A DNA stretch of 6,032 nt from positions 1 through 6,032 of the forward strand of contig JAFGJP010000243.1 in NCBI GenBank assembly GCA_016929035.1, read 5' to 3'. This stretch comes from Candidatus Auribacterota bacterium (GTDB lineage: Bacteria > Auribacterota > JAFGBW01 > JAFGJP01). Each line of letters begins with the position of its first letter. Position 1 is the first letter of the stretch. A program made the translations under genes and the position numbers. This document shows positions 1 through 3,404 of the stretch, piece after piece. Below the pieces are notes generated by a model that saw only the letters and a program-made list of their open reading frames with translations, did not search any database and was not told the DNA's origin.

Positions 1-75
1 AAAGGGTTGCGTTTTGCTGTGCGCGAAGGCGGCCGAACGGTGGGCGCCGGACGCGTCACGGATATTATCGAGTAG
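1..75 (+). CDS. tuf: Elongation factor Tu, C-terminal end (partial)
   Basis: This is the last 24 codons and the TAG stop of EF-Tu; the rest lies left of the window. Reading from base 1 gives KGLRFAVREGGRTVGAGRVT followed by DIIE, which is the near-invariant end of domain 3 of bacterial EF-Tu. EF-Tu is the GTPase that carries aminoacyl-tRNA to the ribosomal A site, and this segment belongs to the beta-barrel that contacts the tRNA T arm. The stop codon overlaps the ribosome binding site of rpmG and there is no room for a terminator, so the two genes are very probably cotranscribed. A tuf copy directly before rpmG, tRNA-Trp and secE is a common bacterial arrangement. Nothing can be said about the GTPase domain. 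Confidence 0.96.
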   Translation, partial: KGLRFAVREGGRTVGAGRVTDIIE

Positions 76-78
76 GAG
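74..78 (+). promoter_or_regulatory. rpmG ribosome binding site overlapping the tuf stop
   Basis: AGGAG lies 8 nt before the rpmG ATG and shares two bases with the TAG stop of tuf (73-75). Ribosomes finishing tuf therefore terminate on the rpmG binding site, which suggests translational coupling. It also fixes the rpmG start at 87 rather than at the internal ATG at 105. Confidence 0.8.
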
Positions 79-86
79 CTGGAAAG

Positions 87-236
87 ATGAGAGAGCTTTT
101 TACAATGGAGTGCAGCCAGTGCGGGAACAGAAATTACAACTCCTACAAGGACAAGAAAGCGAACAAAGAGCGCCTGGTTTTAAAAAAATTCTGTAAATTT
201 TGCAGGATACATACGGAGCACAAGGAAAAGAAGTAA
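87..236 (+). CDS. rpmG: 50S ribosomal protein L33 (bL33), zinc-binding form
   Basis: This small gene encodes a basic 49-residue protein, the usual length for bL33, a large-subunit protein near the E site. The sequence starts MRELFTMECSQCGNRNY and ends CKFCRIHTEHKEKK. It keeps two CxxC pairs (C9/C12 and C36/C39), so this is the zinc-ribbon, cysteine-containing version rather than the zinc-free paralogue that some bacteria switch to under zinc limitation. The middle, with NKERLVLKKFC, matches the family pattern. It starts 11 nt after tuf and ends 7 nt before the tRNA-Trp gene, so it is part of the same transcript. Whether a zinc-free second copy exists elsewhere cannot be seen here. Confidence 0.95.
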   Translation: MRELFTMECSQCGNRNYNSYKDKKANKERLVLKKFCKFCRIHTEHKEKK

Positions 237-243
237 AAGTGTT

Positions 244-317
244 AGGCCTGTAGCTCTAACTGGCAGAGCGCCGGTCTCCAAAACCGGATGTTGTGGGTTC
301 GAATCCCTCCAGGCCTG
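244..317 (+). tRNA. tRNA-Trp (anticodon CCA)
   Basis: A full cloverleaf can be folded. The acceptor stem is 244-250 with 310-316 (AGGCCTG/CAGGCCT, 7 perfect pairs). The D stem is 253-256 with 266-269, with GG in its loop. The anticodon stem is 271-275 with 283-287, with loop CTCCAAA and anticodon CCA at 278-280. The variable loop is 5 nt, and the T loop is TTCGAAT at 298-304. The discriminator base is G (317) and the first pair is A-U, both typical of bacterial tRNA-Trp. No 3' CCA is encoded; eight T follow directly, so the CCA must be added enzymatically. Oddities are a U-U mismatch in the T stem (294 against 308) and C-G at positions 5-68 where E. coli and B. subtilis have G-C. It sits between rpmG and secE, a position seen in many bacteria, and must be cut out of a longer mRNA. 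Confidence 0.95.
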
Positions 318-351
318 TTTTTTTTATCCCTGACGAATCCGGGGGGGCATA
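318..351 (+). other. tRNA-Trp to secE spacer: T8 tract and G7 ribosome binding site
   Basis: Eight T (318-325) follow the tRNA discriminator directly, and a run of seven G (341-347) ends 4 nt before the secE ATG. The T run could act as a weak termination or RNase end-trimming signal after the tRNA, but no dedicated GC hairpin precedes it other than the tRNA itself. The G run is an unusual, fairly close Shine-Dalgarno substitute; it is the only purine-rich element near the secE start and supports the ATG at 352 over the one at 364. I see no promoter here. Confidence 0.5.
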
Positions 352-540
352 ATGTTTGCAAAAATGAAAAAGTTTTTTATTGAGGTATGGGTCGAGCTGA
401 AAAAAGTCTCATGGCCGACGAAGAAAGAACTTTTTGACTCGACAATGGTCGTCATCGTATCAGTCATTATATTGAGCATTTATATTGCCGCTGTTGACCA
501 GATCTCTTCTCTGGTCATCAAGCTCATTTTGAAAAGATAA
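352..540 (+). CDS. secE: Preprotein translocase subunit SecE, short form
   Basis: This encodes a 62-residue single-span SecE, the essential clamp that wraps SecY in the SecYEG protein channel of the inner membrane. It has the short bacterial form, unlike the three-span SecE of E. coli. Residues 1-18 form a charged amphipathic helix. Residues 13-26 carry the family signature VELKKVSWPTKKEL, whose Trp-Pro marks the turn before the membrane segment. Residues of about 32-48 (TMVVIVSVIILSIYIAAV) form the transmembrane helix, and a short tail ends in KR. The start at 352 is chosen for the G-rich element upstream; a start at Met5 would lose only four residues. The gene precedes nusG by 23 nt, the standard secE-nusG pairing. 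Confidence 0.95.
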   Translation: MFAKMKKFFIEVWVELKKVSWPTKKELFDSTMVVIVSVIILSIYIAAVDQISSLVIKLILKR

Positions 541-563
541 AAAATTTTTAAGGAGTCAGTTCA

Positions 564-1094
564 ATGGCATTCGAGTGGTATGTGTTACACACGCTTTCCG
601 GGCAGGAAAAAAGAGTCAAAGAGACTATAGAGACCCGTGTTAAGCAGGAAGGGATGGAAGAGTTTATAAAGGAAGTTCTTGTCCCGACGGAAAATATCAG
701 CGAAGTCAAGTCAGGAAAAAAAACGATACGTAAAAGAAGATTTTTTCCGGGCTACATCCTTGTTCAGATGGAAATGACAAACGAGGCCTGGCATTTTGTT
801 AACGAGATCAACGGCATCATCGGCTTTGTTGGAGGCGGCAAAAAGCCCGTACCGCTAAAGGAGCAGGAAATAAACGAGATCCTTGAGCAGATTGAAGATA
901 AAAAGAGTAAAGTCAAGCCTAAAGTCAGCTTCGAGAAAGGCGAAGGCGTTAAAGTTACCGATGGGCCGTTTCTCAATTTTAATGGAGTTGTCCATGAAGT
1001 GAATCCGGATAAAGGAAAGATCAAAGTCATGGTGGCCATTTTTGGACGAGAAACGCCTATTGAGCTTGAATACTGGCAAGTGGAAAAAGTTTAA
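564..1094 (+). CDS. nusG: Transcription termination/antitermination factor NusG
   Basis: This encodes a 176-residue NusG of normal length. NusG binds the RNA polymerase clamp through its N-terminal NGN domain, increases processivity, and uses its C-terminal KOW domain to recruit Rho or ribosomal protein S10. Residues 1 to about 105 are the NGN domain, opening WYVLHTLSGQEKRV and containing the conserved RRFFPGYILVQM (58-69) and GIIGFVGG (84-91). A Lys/Glu-rich linker (about 99-120) leads to the KOW domain (about 122-176), with EGVKVTDGPFLNFNGVVHEV and IFGRETPIELEYWQVEKV. AAGGAG at 550-555 sets the start. The usual Y of the WYVVHTYSGYE motif is replaced (LHTLSGQE), a variant I associate with PVC bacteria. 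A run of eight A at 716-723 lies within the coding frame. Confidence 0.97.
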   Translation: MAFEWYVLHTLSGQEKRVKETIETRVKQEGMEEFIKEVLVPTENISEVKSGKKTIRKRRFFPGYILVQMEMTNEAWHFVNEINGIIGFVGGGKKPVPLKEQEINEILEQIEDKKSKVKPKVSFEKGEGVKVTDGPFLNFNGVVHEVNPDKGKIKVMVAIFGRETPIELEYWQVEKV

Positions 1095-1118
1095 TTTTTT
1101 GAAAGAGGAGATAACAGG

Positions 1119-1541
1119 ATGGCAAAAAAAGTGACAGGATTCATCAAGCTGCAGATCCCTGCTGGACAGGCTACGCCTGCGCCTCCTGTCGGGCCGTCGC
1201 TCGGTCAGCACGGAGTTAATATTATGGAATTTTGCAAGTCGTTCAATGCAAAAACACAGGATAAAGCAGGGCTGATTATTCCTGTTATTATCACTGTTTA
1301 TCAGGACAGAAGCTTCACGTTTATTTTGAAGTCACCTCCGGCTGCGACGCTGCTCAAGCAGGCTGCCGGGATTGCCAAAGCCTCCGGTGAACCGAATAAA
1401 ACAAAAGTCGGCAAGGTCACAAAGGACCAGGTCAGGGAAATTGCAAAGCAGAAAAAAAGTGATCTAAACGCCCGGAGCGAGGATGCGGCCATGCGGATTA
1501 TCGAAGGAACGGCAAGAAGCATGGGAATCGAGGTGGAATAA
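1119..1541 (+). CDS. rplK: 50S ribosomal protein L11 (uL11)
   Basis: This encodes a 140-residue L11, close to the usual 141-142. L11 binds the GTPase-associated region of 23S rRNA at the base of the L7/L12 stalk, contacts EF-G and EF-Tu, and is needed to sense stalled ribosomes through RelA in stringent bacteria. The N-terminal domain (1-70) has the proline-rich TPAPPVGPSLGQHGVNIMEF, the known thiostrepton-contact surface. A linker at KSPPAATLLK leads to the C-terminal rRNA-binding domain (about 75-140), with KVGKVTKDQVREIAK and the signature GTARSMGI (130-137). AGAGGAG at 1104-1110 precedes the ATG by 8 nt. The stop codon overlaps the rplA start by one base, so the pair is probably translationally coupled. 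The 24-nt leader shows no L1-binding structure that I could recognise. Confidence 0.97.
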   Translation: MAKKVTGFIKLQIPAGQATPAPPVGPSLGQHGVNIMEFCKSFNAKTQDKAGLIIPVIITVYQDRSFTFILKSPPAATLLKQAAGIAKASGEPNKTKVGKVTKDQVREIAKQKKSDLNARSEDAAMRIIEGTARSMGIEVE

Positions 1542-1543
1542 TG
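1530..1543 (+). promoter_or_regulatory. TAATG stop/start overlap with rplA ribosome binding site inside rplK
   Basis: The TAA of rplK (1539-1541) and the ATG of rplA (1541-1543) share one A. The rplA binding site, GAGGTGG at 1530-1536, lies inside the last rplK codons. This is the classic layout for reinitiation, which would keep L11 and L1 production equal. Confidence 0.75.
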
Positions 1544-2242
1544 ACGAAGAAAAGTAAAAGATTCAATAAGATCCTTGATACTGTTGACAGGGTCAAGACC
1601 TATGAGCTGAAAGAAGCTTTGAAGGTCATCAAGGAGAGTTCCACTGTCAAGTTCGACGAGACTGTTGAAATGAGCTTCCGTCTGGGAGTCGATCCCAGAA
1701 AGTCTGACCAGATGGTCAGAGGCGTTGTCAGCCTGCCGCATGGAACGGGGAAAACGGTTCGTGTTCTCGTTCTTGCGGGCGAGGCAAAAGCAGAAGAGGC
1801 CAGGGGATCGGGAGCGGATTACTTCGGAAGCGATGACATGATCGAAAAAATTCAGGGTGGATGGACGGATTTTGACGTGATCATCGCAACGCCTGACATG
1901 ATGAAAAAAATGGGAAGGCTGGGAAAGATTCTCGGTCCCAAGGGACTTATGCCAAGCCCGAAAGCGGGTACGGTTACTCAGGATATCGGTCAGGCTGTCA
2001 AAGATATCAAGAAAGGGAAGATTGAATTTAAAGTGGATAAAAACGGGAACCTGCACCTCGGGATCGGGAAGGTTTCGTTTGATCTCGATTCTCTTTATGA
2101 CAATGCCGTGGCCGTATCAGAAGCTGTTTCTAAAGCCAAACCGAAAACATCAAAAGGCGTGTACATCATAAAGACGACGGTGTCTTCAACGATGGGGATC
2201 GGACTGAAAGTCGACCAGGACAGCCTCAGTACCAAATTGTAA
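1541..2242 (+). CDS. rplA: 50S ribosomal protein L1 (uL1)
   Basis: This encodes a 233-residue L1, the normal bacterial length. L1 forms the mobile stalk near the E site and helps release deacylated tRNA; in many bacteria it also represses its own rplK-rplA mRNA. Residues 1-67 and about 160-233 form domain I, with KFDETVEMSFRLGVDPRKSD and NLHLGIGKVSF. Residues of about 68-159 form inserted domain II, with HGTGKTVRVLVLAGE and the family signature MGRLGKILGPKGLMPSPKAG (124-143). The DPRKSDQMVRGVVSLPHGTG stretch is intact. One small oddity is TMGIGLKVD (217-225), where most homologues have TMGPG, so the proline is replaced by isoleucine. No autoregulatory site was recognised upstream. Confidence 0.97.
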   Translation: MTKKSKRFNKILDTVDRVKTYELKEALKVIKESSTVKFDETVEMSFRLGVDPRKSDQMVRGVVSLPHGTGKTVRVLVLAGEAKAEEARGSGADYFGSDDMIEKIQGGWTDFDVIIATPDMMKKMGRLGKILGPKGLMPSPKAGTVTQDIGQAVKDIKKGKIEFKVDKNGNLHLGIGKVSFDLDSLYDNAVAVSEAVSKAKPKTSKGVYIIKTTVSSTMGIGLKVDQDSLSTKL

Positions 2243-2250
2243 AAGAAGAA

Positions 2251-2266
2251 AAGGAGTTCTCCAGTG
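2251..2266 (+). promoter_or_regulatory. Ribosome binding site fixing a GTG start for rplJ
   Basis: AAGGAG at 2251-2256 stands 7 nt before GTG at 2264. The next in-frame ATG (2285) is 28 nt from this site and has none of its own. The GTG start also gives the MRPER opening that L10 proteins of some lineages share, so GTG is preferred. Confidence 0.8.
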
Positions 2267-2794
2267 AGACCTGAAAGACAAATCATGATAAAGGAAATGA
2301 AGGAGAAGCTGAAAGAAACGTCTTTCTTCTTCGTCACGAACTATCAGGGACTGAACGTCTCTGACATGACCATGCTTCGAGACCAGCTCAAGGAAAAAGA
2401 AGCCGTTTATCATATTTTCAAAAACCGGCTTTTCAAAAGAATCGTAGGGGAAAAAGGCTATCCGAGTCATATTGAAAACGACCTGAAGGGTTTTTCAGCT
2501 TTTGCCATCGGAGGAAAAGATGTCGTTCAGGTAGCGAAGATTCTTACGGATTTCGCAAAAAAGCATGAGTCTTTTGCCGTTAAAGCCGGCGTTATTGAGA
2601 ACAGGTATATCAGCAGAGAAGAAGTCAGGAAGATCGCCAGTTTACCTTCACGTGAGATCATGATAGCGAGAACAGTGAGCACGATTGCAGCTCCTCTGAC
2701 AGGATTTGTTTTTGTTCTGCATGAAAGGATCAGGAGTTTTGTTGGTGTTCTCGCCGCTATTGCTGATAAGAAAAAAGAACAGTCAAACGCATAA
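2264..2794 (+). CDS. rplJ: 50S ribosomal protein L10 (uL10)
   Basis: This encodes a 176-residue L10, slightly longer than the 165 of E. coli. L10 anchors the L7/L12 dimers to 23S rRNA next to L11 and makes the base of the factor-recruiting stalk. The N-terminal globular domain (about 1-135) shows FFFVTNYQGLNVSDMTMLRD, VYHIFKNRLFKR, and the segment AGVIENRYISREEVRKIASL. From about residue 141 a long C-terminal helix, with LTGFVFVLHERIRSFVGVLA then a charged tail, provides the L12 docking sites. This part is about 10-13 residues longer than in E. coli by eye. The GTG start is set by the upstream binding site. Only 21 nt separate it from rplA, so the L10-binding leader known from E. coli and B. 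subtilis has no intergenic room here. Confidence 0.95.
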   Translation: MRPERQIMIKEMKEKLKETSFFFVTNYQGLNVSDMTMLRDQLKEKEAVYHIFKNRLFKRIVGEKGYPSHIENDLKGFSAFAIGGKDVVQVAKILTDFAKKHESFAVKAGVIENRYISREEVRKIASLPSREIMIARTVSTIAAPLTGFVFVLHERIRSFVGVLAAIADKKKEQSNA

Positions 2795-2818
2795 CAAAGA
2801 AACTCAAGGAGGGTAGAG

Positions 2819-3247
2819 ATGACAGAAAACACAGTAGCCGAAGAAAAAGTTGAGGTGTCTGAAAAGCTTCAGGGCATTATTGACCAGATTGAAAAGCTGA
2901 CAGTACTCGAGCTTTCTGACCTTGTTAAAGCGCTGGAAGACAAGTTTGGTGTTACGGCATCCGCGCCGGTAGCGTCCGTTGGCGCCATGATGGCCGGTCC
3001 TGCTGCAGGTGGAGAAGAGGCAGAGAAAGAAGAAAAAACGTCTTTTAACGTTGTTCTCAAGTCTTCAGGCGATAAGAAAATCCAGGTCATCAAAGAAGTT
3101 CGCGCGATAACCGGACTGGGCCTCAAGGAAGCCAAAGAGCTGGTTGACGGCGCGCCGAAAAATGTCAAAGAAGGAGCGACAAAAGAAGAAGCTGAAAAGA
3201 TAAAGTCTCAGCTAGAGTCTGCTGGTGCGACAGTTGAACTTAAGTAA
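2819..3247 (+). CDS. rplL: 50S ribosomal protein L7/L12 (bL12)
   Basis: This encodes a 142-residue acidic stalk protein, longer than the usual 120-130. Dimers of L7/L12 bind the L10 helix and recruit and stimulate translational GTPases. Residues 1-14 are an acidic extension (MTENTVAEEKVEVS). About 15-45 is the dimerisation and L10-binding domain, including LTVLELSDLVKALEDKFGV. About 46-72 is a flexible hinge rich in Ala, Gly, Pro and Glu. About 73-142 is the C-terminal factor-binding domain, with KKIQVIKEVRAITGLGLKEA, ELVDGAPKNVKEG and the end AGATVELK. AAGGAGGG at 2806-2813, the strongest binding site in the window, precedes the ATG by 5 nt, fitting the need for several copies per ribosome. 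The extra length comes from the N-terminus (about 12 residues beyond E. coli) and a long hinge. Confidence 0.97.
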   Translation: MTENTVAEEKVEVSEKLQGIIDQIEKLTVLELSDLVKALEDKFGVTASAPVASVGAMMAGPAAGGEEAEKEEKTSFNVVLKSSGDKKIQVIKEVRAITGLGLKEAKELVDGAPKNVKEGATKEEAEKIKSQLESAGATVELK

Positions 3248-3260
3248 AAAAATGATGTCT

Positions 3261-3295
3261 CTGAAAAAATGTCAGTTTGAGAATTTGATTTTCAG
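3261..3295 (+). promoter_or_regulatory. Weak AU-rich stem just after rplL
   Basis: CTGAAAA (3261-3267) can pair with TTTTCAG (3289-3295), giving 7 perfect pairs around a 21-nt loop. It is mostly A-U, lies 13 nt after the rplL stop, and could protect the 3' end of an rplL-ending message or be chance. No T tract follows. Confidence 0.25.
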
Positions 3296-3310
3296 CTTGA
3301 AGGACAGTCA

Positions 3311-3350
3311 GAACAATCTGTGGATGACGCGAATCGTCCACAGGTTGTTT
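3311..3350 (+). promoter_or_regulatory. Strong hairpin in the rplL-rpoB gap (candidate attenuator or RNase III site)
   Basis: An uninterrupted inverted repeat pairs 3311-3327 with 3334-3350, about 17 pairs including three G-U, around the 6-nt loop CGCGAA. The core is CTGTGGA against TCCACAG. The following bases TTTCCGTTTTATC are T-rich but broken by CCG, so it resembles a leaky rather than a full terminator. In E. coli the same gap holds a partial terminator and an RNase III cleavage site that lower rpoB relative to rplL expression; by position and shape this hairpin may do the same. The structure is seen directly; the function is inferred. Confidence 0.7.
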
Positions 3351-3372
3351 CCGTTTTATCAGGTTTTGTGTT

Positions 3373-3395
3373 CCTCAAAAAAATTTAACGTGAGG
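3373..3395 (+). promoter_or_regulatory. Possible hairpin masking the rpoB ribosome binding site
   Basis: CCTCA (3373-3377) is complementary to TGAGG (3391-3395), and the GAGG of the latter is the only Shine-Dalgarno-like element before the rpoB ATG (9 nt spacing). The stem is 5 pairs with a 13-nt A/T-rich loop. Folding would lower rpoB translation. Five pairs can arise by chance because any anti-Shine-Dalgarno-like CCTC will match, so this is tentative. Confidence 0.35.
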
Positions 3396-3404
3396 TAGTC
3401 GAGA

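Noticed and set aside
14..196. 60-codon plus-strand frame over the tuf/rpmG junction
   Set aside because: It runs out of frame through the tuf end and rpmG, both of which match their families residue by residue.
318..325. T8 after tRNA-Trp as a full intrinsic terminator
   Set aside because: There is no dedicated GC hairpin directly upstream other than the tRNA fold, and secE, which starts 26 nt later, has no visible promoter of its own; at most it is leaky.
1095..1118. L1-binding operator in the rplK leader
   Set aside because: The 24-nt leader shows a T run and the binding site but no internal-loop structure resembling the L1 site of 23S rRNA; an operator reaching into coding sequence cannot be excluded by eye.
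1301..2056. 251-codon minus-strand open frame across rplK and rplA
   Set aside because: It spans the junction of two well-supported genes on the other strand and has no recognisable domain.
3248..3404. Promoter for rpoB, or a small gene, in the rplL-rpoB gap
   Set aside because: No convincing paired -35 and -10 elements at proper spacing were found, and there is no open frame with a binding site; the hairpins explain the gap better.
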